Below, one piece after another: positions 1 to 5,268 of a stretch of DNA of 5,268 nucleotides. Position 1 is the stretch's first letter. Each line of letters starts with the position of its first letter. This DNA comes from Pseudomonadota bacterium. GTDB lineage: Bacteria; Myxococcota; Polyangia; Polyangiales; Polyangiaceae. The notes under the pieces were generated by a model. It was not told where the DNA came from and searched no databases. It worked only from the letters and a program-made list of their open reading frames with translations. The DNA lies in NCBI GenBank assembly GCA_023419055.1, contig JAEZYO010001003.1, positions 1 through 5,268 on the forward strand, written 5' to 3'. The position numbers and the translations under genes are program-made.

Positions 1-132
1 GCCGGCGGTCGAGCTGCCACCTTCCGCGCCGTGACTGCTCGGGCCCGCGTCGTCGTTCGAATCTCCGCCACCGCACGCGACCCAAAGCCATGGCATCACG
101 AGCACCGCAGCGGCGAAGCGTCGAACCCTCAT
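1..132 (-). CDS. Lipoprotein N-terminus, 3' part off the left edge
   Basis: This is a 44-codon open reading frame that starts with ATG at 130-132 and is still open at base 1, so only the N-terminus is visible. It begins with two arginines close together (MRVRRF), then a short hydrophobic stretch (residues 7-19) ending in WVAC, with Cys20 as the likely lipidation site. After the Cys come GGG and a Gly/Ser/Asp/Ala-rich segment, the usual low-complexity linker of myxobacterial exported lipoproteins. The mature protein is therefore probably anchored in a membrane and exposed to periplasm or surface; its function lies in the missing part. The ATG overlaps a TGA (129-131) that closes one reading frame of the upstream P-domain region, giving an ATGA arrangement. 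No strong ribosome binding site is seen; GGGGATGG lies rather far upstream. Lipoprotein call is fairly sure, function unknown. Confidence 0.7.
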   Translation of the reverse strand, partial: MRVRRFAAAVLVMPWLWVACGGGDSNDDAGPSSHGAEGGSSTAG

Positions 133-249
133 GTTGCCAAGCTACCATCCCCGCGGAGAGCGCCTTCCTTCGGGAGGAGTTCAGCCTCTCGATTGGGTGT
201 CCAAAGCTCCGCGCGCGACCGACATCGGGCCAGGGCGCGCCAGATCGAA

Positions 250-712
250 CTACCTGTCGAGCAGCGTCGCAACTTCGATGGGATATGGCGCGCCCGACAG
301 CATTCGTTCCAAGGGCTCGTGCCTTGAAACCTGAGCTCCAGGCCGAACCGCACGAGGACACCCACGTCGTTCCGGGCTCGGTCGTGGACGAGCAGGCCCC
401 ACTTTCCTTGGCAGGAGGCGTTACGAAAGACCGCGAGCTCCGGGTGTTGCTCGTGTCGTACGTGGCGCGCAGATCGTTGGCGCTGCCGCCGCGCCGATCG
501 TGCAGCACGATGGGTGGAGCTCCGTTCGGAGGCACGAGCTCGAGCACGAGATCGCCGATGAAGGTGTGCTTCAGCTCCACGTTCACCGCCAGCTCGTTTA
601 CCGGCGAAACTTCGGTGATGTCGAGCGCAGCCTCCAGCTGTCGGAAGTCGAGCAGCCGCCGATTGAAGATCTCCGATTTTGCGCCCTGGATCGCCGCCTG
701 ACCAAGAGGTTC
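250..712 (-). pseudogene. P (homoB/proprotein convertase) domain coding region broken across three frames
   Basis: Read on the minus strand, 712-445 in one frame gives a P-domain first half: NVELKHTFIGDLVLELVPPN, then VLHDRRGG, ND and TYDTSNT. The second half continues one frame over (443-316): PELAVFRNASCQGKWGLLVH, then DRARNDVGVL and FGLELRFQG. The tail is in the third frame (315-250): PLERMLSGAPYPIEVATLLD, then R and TAG at 250-252. These match the P-domain pattern HTxxGDL, a Gly-x-Trp strand, D-x-A-x-x-D-x-G-x-L and a final aromatic/Leu strand. The breaks sit at G runs 442-444 and 313-315; one extra base in each restores the frame, giving 154 residues. P domains are small beta-sandwiches, often attached to secreted proteases, where they aid folding or binding. 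No ATG, GTG or TTG lies in frame between the stop at 711 and the domain, so this may be the detached C-terminus of the propeller lipoprotein. Decay and sequencing error are both possible. Confidence 0.72.
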
Positions 713-2339
713 AGGGGACGATTTTCGCAATGAACAGGTCCATCAAGCTGCCGCTCGCGCTGACGGGCCCTTCACCGAAGTCGATCGAGTCGAAGAACCT
801 CCCGCCGACGAAAACATTGCCTGCTGCGTCCGTAGCTACGGTCAGAGCGTCTTTCTCCCCGGGTCCGCCGAGAACCTGCGTCCAGCGGACGTCCCCGCTG
901 GGGTGCATACCGATGACGAATGCATCGGCCTTCGTCGCTTTGACGGGTTGCGGAACCAGGAGGGTCCCTTGAAAGGTGCCGACCAAGACGATGTTGTCGG
1001 AGGGGTCGACCGCGACGTCATAGGCGGCGTTCCGTTGCCCGCTCGTGCTCTCGACGGGCTTGGCCCACAGGGGCTGGCCGGTGGCAGAGAACCTCGCAAC
1101 GAGGATGGCGTTCGAGCCGTGGAGCGAGAACGCTCCGATATTCAGGTCACCCGTGAATCGGCCCGCGATCGCGAAGGAGTCGTCGGATAGAACCGCGACC
1201 CCGCCGACGTCCTGATGGTTGTTGCCGGCGTAAGTGTTCGCGAAGAGGAGCTCCCCCGTAGGCGAGAGCTTCACGACGAACAGGTCGCTCGAGCCCACGC
1301 CGGTCACGACGCCCGCACCAAAATCGATGTGGTAAGCGAAGGAGCCGACGACGAGGACGTTGCCTGCCGAATCGGTCGCTATACCCGCCGCGGTCGAGCC
1401 ATAGCCGACGAACTCACGCCCCCAGAGCCAGTTGCCCTGCTCGTCGAACTTCACGACGTAGGTGTTCGTCGATCCCAACGTGGGGAGGGCGCCACCACCG
1501 AAATCGACCGGTGTCGCGAATACTCCCGCGAGGATCACGTTGCCGTCACCATCGATGGCGACCTCGTCCGCGGTAGCGTGACCTTGAGCAAGCTTCGACC
1601 AGGCCACGGCGCCCGAAGCTTCGGTCCGTTTCAAGCGAACCCCCGGCGGCTGGCTCCAGGCGTGCGTCTCCGCAGTAATCAACGCTCCGCTCGCGTCATG
1701 AGCCACCGAGCGGGCGACTTCATCGCCGCCCTTTCCGAAAAGCGTGGCGCGCAAAGGGGCGCCGTCGGAATCGAATTCGGCAACTATGGCGTCCCAACCT
1801 CCTTCATGCGTCAGCGGAGTCGTCGGCGCTCCGAAATCGACGTCGCCGTTGTAGGTCGCTGCGGCGATCGCGAAGTCGCCGGAGGGCAACGCGGAAAGGT
1901 CGTTGATCTCGATCGTGCCCTTGTGTCCGATCGTCCGCCCGAACGCGACCGTTGGGCCGGTAGCAGCCTCTCCGCCTTCGCCGGCCCCACCTCCGCCGAG
2001 TCCGCCCTCGTCACCTACGCCCCCCATTCCGATGCCTGGCGCCCCTCCGAAGCTCGGGGTGGTCCCGGCATCGAGCCCACCGGTTCCGATGGTACCGACG
2101 CTCCCGCCAGAACCTGCTTGCGTACCTGAGCCCTCCGACGAGGCGCGCTCGCATTCGCTCCAGTAGCCAGACGCCGTGCACGTTTGAGCGCCGACCGCTC
2201 CGGCGGCGCTGCAGATGCGAGCGTCACCTGGCGCGCACTCGGAGTCCTGAAGGATGGTCGTCCGACCGCACGCTGCCGCGATCAGCGTTGCCAAGAGCAG
2301 CGTCCGCTGAAAGTCGTTGCCGCCACCTTTCTTGCCCAT
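711..2339 (-). CDS. Beta-propeller repeat lipoprotein with four-Cys module
   Basis: This is a 542-residue exported protein. The ATG is preceded by GGGGAAG at 11 bases. Residues 11-23 are hydrophobic and end in IAAAC, so Cys24 is the likely lipid anchor. Residues 36-63 hold four Cys (36, 43, 54, 63) with PGD, GAVGAQ and GYW between them, a module I associate with myxobacterial surface lipoproteins. Residues 67-128 are a Gly/Ser/Thr-rich linker. Residues 130-542 are built of repeats of about 55-60 residues with the theme (V/I)DFG...G..D.FV.K(F/L)...G...W.....G.......VA.D..GN..V.G.F; the DFG-type motif recurs at 168-170, 279-281, 339-341, 401-402 (degenerate) and 520-522. This resembles SBBP-type beta-propeller proteins. 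It has no catalytic motif that I recognise, so binding or structural roles are more likely. The end (LFIAKIVP, stop) looks natural, but P-domain coding follows at once and may originally have been fused. Confidence 0.88.
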   Translation of the reverse strand: MGKKGGGNDFQRTLLLATLIAAACGRTTILQDSECAPGDARICSAAGAVGAQTCTASGYWSECERASSEGSGTQAGSGGSVGTIGTGGLDAGTTPSFGGAPGIGMGGVGDEGGLGGGGAGEGGEAATGPTVAFGRTIGHKGTIEINDLSALPSGDFAIAAATYNGDVDFGAPTTPLTHEGGWDAIVAEFDSDGAPLRATLFGKGGDEVARSVAHDASGALITAETHAWSQPPGVRLKRTEASGAVAWSKLAQGHATADEVAIDGDGNVILAGVFATPVDFGGGALPTLGSTNTYVVKFDEQGNWLWGREFVGYGSTAAGIATDSAGNVLVVGSFAYHIDFGAGVVTGVGSSDLFVVKLSPTGELLFANTYAGNNHQDVGGVAVLSDDSFAIAGRFTGDLNIGAFSLHGSNAILVARFSATGQPLWAKPVESTSGQRNAAYDVAVDPSDNIVLVGTFQGTLLVPQPVKATKADAFVIGMHPSGDVRWTQVLGGPGEKDALTVATDAAGNVFVGGRFFDSIDFGEGPVSASGSLMDLFIAKIVP

Positions 2340-2350
2340 GGGTGTAGATG

Positions 2351-2357
2351 CTTCCCC
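2351..2357 (-). promoter_or_regulatory. Putative ribosome binding site of the propeller lipoprotein
   Basis: On the minus strand the sequence GGGGAAG lies 11 bases before the ATG at 2337-2339. It is purine-rich and Shine-Dalgarno-like but not a perfect match. It supports the ATG that keeps the short charged N-terminus and signal sequence intact. Confidence 0.4.
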
Positions 2358-2372
2358 AAAGGGGCAGGGGAA
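2352..2372. repeat. Short inverted repeat in the tatD-lipoprotein gap
   Basis: TTCCCC at 2352-2357 pairs with GGGGAA at 2367-2372 around a 9-base loop; an alternative, tighter hairpin pairs CCCC 2354-2357 with GGGG 2361-2364. It lies in the 104-base gap between the tatD stop and the lipoprotein start and covers the putative ribosome binding site. No U-tract follows, so it is not an obvious terminator. It might modulate translation start, or be chance in a GC-rich gap that also holds a C7 run (2390-2396). Confidence 0.3.
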
Positions 2373-2443
2373 TCAATTCTCCAGAGCCGCCCCCCCGAAT
2401 CGCCTCCCGCATCCCAGGCGCATTCCGAGATGACGCTGGCGCA

Positions 2444-3259
2444 TCACCCCTCGGTGAGACCAAAGCGTTTGGCGAGGCCGAAGAGCGCGAATGCAGCGGC
2501 GGTCGTGCTGCGAATGAGCTCGACTTCGTCGCGCTCCGCGTAGCGCGCGACGCTGGCAGCGACGTGCGGCAGGTAAGCAGGCTCGTTGCGGCGCCCCCGC
2601 GCGCGCGTGAGGTCGCGCGGCAGCAGGAAAGGCGCGTCGGTTTCGACCATCAGTCGATCGGGGGGGATGCGACGCACGAGCTCTCGTAGGTGGGTGCCCC
2701 GGCGTTCGTCGCAGATGTAGCCGGTGATGCCGATGTGTAGGCCGAGCTCGAGGTACGTCTCGAGCTCGCGGGCGTCGCCCGTAAAGCAATGCACGACTCC
2801 GCCCGCAAGCTTCGGGCGTGCCGCCGTGAGGATGCCGGTAAAGTCCTCGTGAGCCTTGCGCTGGTGTAAAAAGACGGGCTTCCCTAGCTCGATCGCGAGC
2901 TCGAGCTGCGCTTCGAAGGCGCTCCGTTGTTGGGGGCGCGGCGAGAAGTCGCGGTCGTAGTCGAGCCCGCATTCGCCGACCGCCACCACTTCGGGCTGGC
3001 GAGCGAGCGCGCGTAGCTCTCCCTGCGTGTGCCGGTCGAAGGTGCGCGCGTTGTGAGGATGCACCCCGGCGGTCGAGCACAGGTGCTTCGGTCGCGAGCG
3101 TGCGAGCTCGAGCGCGGCTTGACTCAACGAAGCCGTGAGCCCGGTGACGATGAAGTAGCGCACGTTCGCGGCGATCGCGCGCTCGATGACCTGCGGCAGA
3201 TCTTCGCGGAACTGCTTGCTGGTCAGGTTGACACCGATGTCGACGAGGGGTTCGCTCAA
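2444..3259 (-). CDS. tatD: TatD-family metal-dependent hydrolase (DNase)
   Basis: This 271-residue protein is close in length and sequence to E. coli TatD (260 residues), a cytoplasmic divalent-metal 3'-5' exonuclease that acts on DNA/RNA and is linked to DNA repair; it is not part of Tat export. Visible signatures: DIGVNL at 7-12, where most TatD relatives have HxH but the TatD subgroup has this form; STAGVHPH at 62-69; GECGLD at 95-100 (Glu96); LHQRKAH at 131-137 (His132); HCFTG at 157-161 (His157); CDERRG at 183-188; ETDAP with Asp208; LLPRDLT at 212-218; RRNEP at 223-227. All core metal and active-site positions expected for the TatD subgroup appear present. The start is TTG at 3257-3259, overlapping the TGA of the upstream gene (TTGA) and preceded by GGAGAG at a good distance, so translation is probably coupled. 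The E. coli CRDAH segment is QRKAH here. The gene is intact. Confidence 0.95.
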   Translation of the reverse strand: MSEPLVDIGVNLTSKQFREDLPQVIERAIAANVRYFIVTGLTASLSQAALELARSRPKHLCSTAGVHPHNARTFDRHTQGELRALARQPEVVAVGECGLDYDRDFSPRPQQRSAFEAQLELAIELGKPVFLHQRKAHEDFTGILTAARPKLAGGVVHCFTGDARELETYLELGLHIGITGYICDERRGTHLRELVRRIPPDRLMVETDAPFLLPRDLTRARGRRNEPAYLPHVAASVARYAERDEVELIRSTTAAAFALFGLAKRFGLTEG

Positions 3260-3564
3260 GCGCTCTCCGATAGCGCGAGGGTGTAGCTCGGACCGAGCCG
3301 CTCCGCGATGCGCTGGTGGTAGATGAGGGCGTCCCAGTCGCTCGGAGCGCCGCGCGGCGCCCTCTGCAAGTGGAAGCGGCCATGCGCGAAGGCCAGGAGC
3401 GCGTAGAGGTCGGTCGCTCGTTGCTTGAGAGCGTGCAAGGCACGCTGTTCTTCGGCCATGGGCCGGGTCCAGCGGCCGCGCAAGAGGCGCTTGAGAGCGC
3501 GTATCGCGGCTGCAATTTCAACCAAGTCCGCGAGGAGCGCAGGGTGATGAATGTCGATGATCAT
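3256..3564 (-). CDS. Conserved-looking small hypothetical protein upstream of tatD
   Basis: This 102-residue soluble protein begins MIIDIHHPALLADLVEIAAA. Residues 8-60 look like two amphipathic helices rich in Ala, Leu, Arg and Lys (ALKRLLRGRWTRPMAEEQRA, then LKQRATDLYALLAFAHGR). The C-terminal part (65-102) holds WDALIYHQRIAERLGPSYTL. It has no signal peptide or membrane segment, and I do not recognise a family or catalytic motif. Its stop (TGA, 3256-3258) overlaps the tatD TTG start, so the two genes form an operon and may be functionally linked. Start choice: ATG at 3562-3564 gives the MIIDIHHP start with only a weak GAAAG binding site. A longer form starts at GTG 3652-3654 (132 residues), has GGGAG 10 bases upstream, and cannot be excluded. 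I prefer the ATG because the last codons of the 30-residue extension are less GC-rich at third position than the gene. Confidence 0.75.
   Translation of the reverse strand: MIIDIHHPALLADLVEIAAAIRALKRLLRGRWTRPMAEEQRALHALKQRATDLYALLAFAHGRFHLQRAPRGAPSDWDALIYHQRIAERLGPSYTLALSESA
3263..3268 (-). promoter_or_regulatory. Ribosome binding site that fixes the TTG start of tatD
   Basis: GGAGAG on the minus strand ends 3 bases before the TTG (GGAG is 5 bases away). It lies inside the last codons of the upstream gene. This, together with the TTGA overlap and the lack of any other start before the DIGVNL motif, makes the TTG the chosen start. Confidence 0.65.
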
Positions 3565-3663
3565 GAGTTGTTCTTTCGATGGTCCAAATAGAGTTGTCCC
3601 GTCGATCGGCGCCTGGCCGATCGCGTGAAGGGCCGGCGCAGCGCGCACGACCACGGATGAACG

Positions 3664-3681
3664 AGCTCCCCCCTTGGAGCT
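3664..3681 (-). terminator. Short hairpin just 3' of the tRNA-like element
   Basis: AGCTCC (3664-3669) pairs perfectly with GGAGCT (3676-3681) around a six-base loop. It begins 6 bases after the last base of the tRNA-like cloverleaf, as expected of an end-of-transcript or processing hairpin. No run of T follows on the minus strand, so intrinsic termination is doubtful. On that strand, the G-rich side of this hairpin also lies just ahead of the GTG start option of the small hypothetical gene. Confidence 0.25.
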
Positions 3682-3687
3682 TCGCGG

Positions 3688-3760
3688 TAGCGGGGGCTCG
3701 AATCGAACGAGCCTCTCCGGAAGGCTATCCCGGCGTAGGGACCTCTCCTACTACCCCGCA
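3688..3760 (-). tRNA. tRNA-like cloverleaf, possibly a degenerate tRNA gene
   Basis: The 73-base minus-strand sequence folds into all four tRNA arms. The acceptor is TGCGGGG against CCCCGCT (six GC pairs, with T·T at the first pair); the D-arm GTAG/CTAC has a loop containing GG; the anticodon stem is CCGGG/TCCGG (one G·T pair); the variable loop is four bases; the T-arm GCTCG-TTCGATT-CGAGC has five of five pairs and a canonical T-loop. Discriminator A is followed by CCG, so CCA is not encoded. The anticodon loop ATAGCCT would give anticodon AGC (Ala), which is rare in bacteria. Position 14 is G rather than A, position 21 is C, and position 37 is C rather than a purine, all unusual. GCGGGG/CCCCGC with an unpaired first position recalls initiator tRNA, but the anticodon does not. 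It may be a divergent tRNA, a tRNA pseudogene, or the remnant of an element inserted in a tRNA gene. Confidence 0.45.
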
Positions 3761-3799
3761 ATGAACGTGTCGCCCGCGTAGTACGCAGGCTGAGCCCGA

Positions 3800-3828
3800 A
3801 TGTTTCCCCGGCGTCCGAAAATTCCCAA
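3800..3828 (-). promoter_or_regulatory. Weak promoter candidate upstream of the tRNA-like element
   Basis: On the minus strand TTGGGA (3823-3828) and AAACAT (3800-3805) are separated by 17 bases, placing a start about 30 bases before the tRNA-like 5' end. The -10 match is poor (three of six). It lies in one of the few AT-richer stretches of the window (about 3800-3895). Recorded only as a candidate. Confidence 0.15.
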
Positions 3829-4018
3829 GCGCGCCAGGCGATCGAGAAGTGACGCTTTCGATTTGATTGCGAAAAACGAAGATTAGAAGCCCAACACCGT
3901 CCTTGATTGCCGAAGGGGAGGATGCGCGCGTCATCACGATCTGTCAAGCCCGAGACTGGACGAGCGCGCGTCGGTCTCGCCCTTGGTTTCAGTCGTCGCT
4001 ACACGGAGAGGCGAGTCT

Positions 4019-4300
4019 CTACGTGACAGCCGGCGCACGCGGCCGAGGTTCGAGCTGGGTTCTCGAACCCAACAACCGGCACAGGACCGGCCCAGCCGCT
4101 TGGCTTGCGGTCTGGCCGCGCAAATCAGGAGAAGGTGGTCGCAAGAGCAGATAGACCTCACCGTGAGTGAGATCGTAGCGGCGCTCGACAAGTTCTTTGC
4201 TGGAGCCAAGGGCCCTGCAAAGCGCTTCAACGAGTTGCCGGATTTCAACGTTGCGGTCCTCCAGGAGCACGACCATTTCAAGGCTTGGAAGGTCCGTCAT
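4019..4300 (-). CDS. Doubtful small ORF, 93 residues
   Basis: Starting at ATG 4298-4300, the minus strand encodes MTDLPSLEMVVLLEDRNVEI followed by RQLVEALCRALGSSKELVE and a less protein-like C-terminus rich in Pro, Arg and Gly (after about residue 57). The first 55 residues look like a plausible helical segment. It lies in the same direction as all neighbours and starts about 80 bases after the PHP stop. Against it: no clear ribosome binding site (GGGA sits too close to the ATG), only moderate GC at third position, a poor C-terminus, and an equally plausible plus-strand frame ending at 4321 (segment SEIVAALDKFFAGAKGPAKR) across the same bases. I do not recognise a family. At most one of the two is real. 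Confidence 0.2.
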   Translation of the reverse strand: MTDLPSLEMVVLLEDRNVEIRQLVEALCRALGSSKELVERRYDLTHGEVYLLLRPPSPDLRGQTASQAAGPVLCRLLGSRTQLEPRPRAPAVT

Positions 4301-4380
4301 TTCCCGGCTGTCGCGAGTTGAGTTGGGCCAAGTCGTTCTGCCTCTTCGCGCGCCGTCGTCGTCCAACGATCGGCGTGCGT

Positions 4381-5268
4381 CTAGCGAGTGCCTGTCCACG
4401 CGAGCAGGCGCTCGAGGCTCCAGGTGTTGACCACGCGCTCCGCGTCCACACCGCAGGCAGCGGCGCGATCACAGCCGTAGTGCTGCCAGTCGAGCTGCCC
4501 GGGAGAATGAGCGTCCGTGTTCATGGCGAACAGACAACCGAGCTCCCGCGCGAGAGACAGCAGTCGACGTGGTGGATCGAGCCGCTCCGGGCGGCAGTTG
4601 ATCTCGACGGCCTTGCCGAGGCGCGCGCAGGCGGCAAAGACCCGCTCCGCGTCGAAGTCCGATTCCTTGCGGCCCTTTCCCACCACGATGCGGCCGGTGC
4701 AGTGCCCTAGCACGTCGACGTGAGGGTTCTCGAGCGCGGCCAGCATGCGGTCCGTCATGGCGGCGCGTTCGGCGCGCAGCTGCGAGTGCACGCTCGCCAC
4801 GACCACGTCCAGGGTTGCGAGCAGGGGCTCTTCCTGATCGAGTGACCCATCTTGGAGGATGTCGACCTCGATGCCGCGTAGGATGCGGAACGGCGCGAGA
4901 CGTCGATTGAGCGCGTCGATGGCCCCGAGCTGTTGCCACAAGCGCTCGGCGCTGAGCCCGCGGGCCACCTTGAGGCGTGGCGAGTGGTCGGTGATGGCGA
5001 CGTACTCGTGCCCGAGGTCGCGCGCAGCGAGAGCCATTTCTTCGAGGCTGTTCTTGCCGTCGGACCAGTTCGTGTGCACGTGGCAATCGCCGCGAAGGGC
5101 CTGGCAGAGCTCACTCGCAGGCCCCGCCGGGCGCTCCGCTTCGCGAGCCTCGAGCGAAAGCAGGTAGCTCGGCGGCTCACCACGCAGCGCTTGCTGCACG
5201 ATCTCGGCGATGGTGTTCCCCACGCTCGGCAGGGACGTGAGCTCGCCCGCCTGCGCGAGGCGCTCGAG
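4381..5268 (-). CDS. PHP-domain phosphoesterase, PolX-like, 5' end off the right edge
   Basis: At least 295 residues are visible, open at the right edge; the GTG at 5221-5223 is internal because the frame continues upstream as LERLAQAGELTSLPSV-GNTI. That LPSVGxTIAxIV segment is a helix-hairpin-helix motif (visible residues about 12-24), as in the polymerase X family. The PHP domain follows with its metal ligands in order: DCHVHTNWSDG (His63, His65), ITDHSPR (Asp94, His95), GIEVDIL (Glu134), SVHSQL (His161), GHCTGR (His189), EINCRP, and NTDAHSPGQLDW (Asp252, His254). All expected ligands are present, so it should be an active phosphoesterase or nuclease. Family members of about 330-350 residues exist as stand-alone PHP proteins, and the same domain ends bacterial PolX (about 570 residues), where it gives 3'-5' exonuclease activity. 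Which one this is depends on the missing start. The common label histidinol-phosphatase is less likely, given the helix-hairpin-helix. The protein is cytoplasmic. Confidence 0.92.
   Translation of the reverse strand, partial: LERLAQAGELTSLPSVGNTIAEIVQQALRGEPPSYLLSLEAREAERPAGPASELCQALRGDCHVHTNWSDGKNSLEEMALAARDLGHEYVAITDHSPRLKVARGLSAERLWQQLGAIDALNRRLAPFRILRGIEVDILQDGSLDQEEPLLATLDVVVASVHSQLRAERAAMTDRMLAALENPHVDVLGHCTGRIVVGKGRKESDFDAERVFAACARLGKAVEINCRPERLDPPRRLLSLARELGCLFAMNTDAHSPGQLDWQHYGCDRAAACGVDAERVVNTWSLERLLAWTGTR

Larger units (their letters stand above)
3761..4380. other. Gap of about 620 bases without a firm gene
   Basis: Between the tRNA-like element and the PHP gene I find no protein that I recognise. 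The stretch includes a less GC-rich patch (about 3800-3895) and a perfect 6-bp inverted repeat TGGGTT-CTCG-AACCCA around 4056-4071. It also holds two mutually antisense open frames in 4019-4321, neither with a good ribosome binding site. It could hold a small gene, a regulatory RNA or decayed sequence. Confidence 0.5.

Noticed and set aside
234..294. Two GGCGCGCC palindromes 53 bases apart
   Set aside because: Eight-base GC palindromes recur by chance in DNA of this composition, and nothing else links them.
90..701. Long plus-strand ORF of 203 residues
   Set aside because: It is antisense to the P-domain region and the lipoprotein start; its composition (rich in Ser, Arg, Pro, Ala) is typical of a shadow frame, and the minus strand shows recognisable P-domain motifs.
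1215..2129. Plus-strand ORF of 304 residues
   Set aside because: Antisense shadow of the propeller lipoprotein; rich in Arg, Glu, Val and Gly with no recognisable domain, while the minus strand has a signal sequence and regular repeats.
2390..2396. C7 run as a phase-variation tract
   Set aside because: It lies between genes, away from any reading frame, and not at a recognisable promoter spacer.
2418..2446. GGCGCAT direct repeat after tatD as a terminator or site
   Set aside because: It is only seven bases, has no stable hairpin and no T-run; no intrinsic terminator can be supported here.
2373..3521. Minus-strand ORF of 382 residues
   Set aside because: It overlaps tatD and the small hypothetical gene in another frame, and is dominated by Arg, Ala, Pro and His, as expected of an out-of-frame reading in GC-rich DNA.
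4040..4085. Second tRNA-like T-arm (TGGGTTCGAGAACCCA on the minus strand)
   Set aside because: The loop is one base short for a T-loop, and no acceptor, D or anticodon arms can be built around it; it is a simple inverted repeat.
4469..5086. Minus-strand ORF of 205 residues inside the PHP gene
   Set aside because: Very Arg-rich shadow frame; the PHP frame carries all catalytic motifs.

Overview
The window is GC-rich and reads as part of a myxobacterial (Myxococcota, probably Polyangia-like) chromosome. The evidence is the style of the secreted proteins: lipoproteins in which a lipobox Cys is followed by a four-Cys module or Gly/Ser-rich linker and then a repeat-built beta-propeller. A calcium-type P (homoB) domain and a stand-alone PHP phosphoesterase of the PolX-like type fit the same group. 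This assignment is inference from protein style. Every convincing gene lies on the minus strand, so the window reads right to left.

Right to left: (1) 5268-4381, a PHP-domain metal-dependent phosphoesterase with a helix-hairpin-helix-like N-terminus; its start lies beyond the right edge. (2) 4380-3565, about 800 bases without a firm gene. It holds a tRNA-like cloverleaf at 3760-3688 with a perfect T-arm but several odd positions, a 6-bp hairpin just beyond it, and a weak ORF candidate at 4300-4019 opposed by an equally weak ORF on the plus strand. (3) 3564-3256, a conserved-looking hypothetical protein of 102 residues, overlapping by 4 bases (TTGA) with (4) 3259-2444, tatD, an intact TatD-family metal-dependent hydrolase. 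These two form a translationally coupled pair. (5) 2339-711, a 542-residue lipoprotein with a four-Cys module, a Gly-rich linker and repeated beta-propeller blades ending in the usual way (...AKIVP stop). (6) 712-250, a P-domain coding stretch with no start codon of its own, spread over three reading frames; each frame change sits on a run of C (G on the plus strand). Correcting the runs gives an uninterrupted 154-residue P-domain segment that would fuse directly onto the propeller lipoprotein. (7) 132-1, the first 44 codons of another lipoprotein that runs off the left edge.

The cytoplasmic genes (PHP, TatD, small hypothetical) are housekeeping-type nucleic acid or phosphate metabolism genes. 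The left part is a cluster of secreted or surface lipoproteins of unknown role. The most notable points are the P-domain frame breaks at homopolymers (sequencing error, pseudogene or, less likely, programmed slippage), the possible propeller + P-domain fusion, and the unusual tRNA-like element. I see no mobile element, CRISPR array or clearly new multi-gene system.
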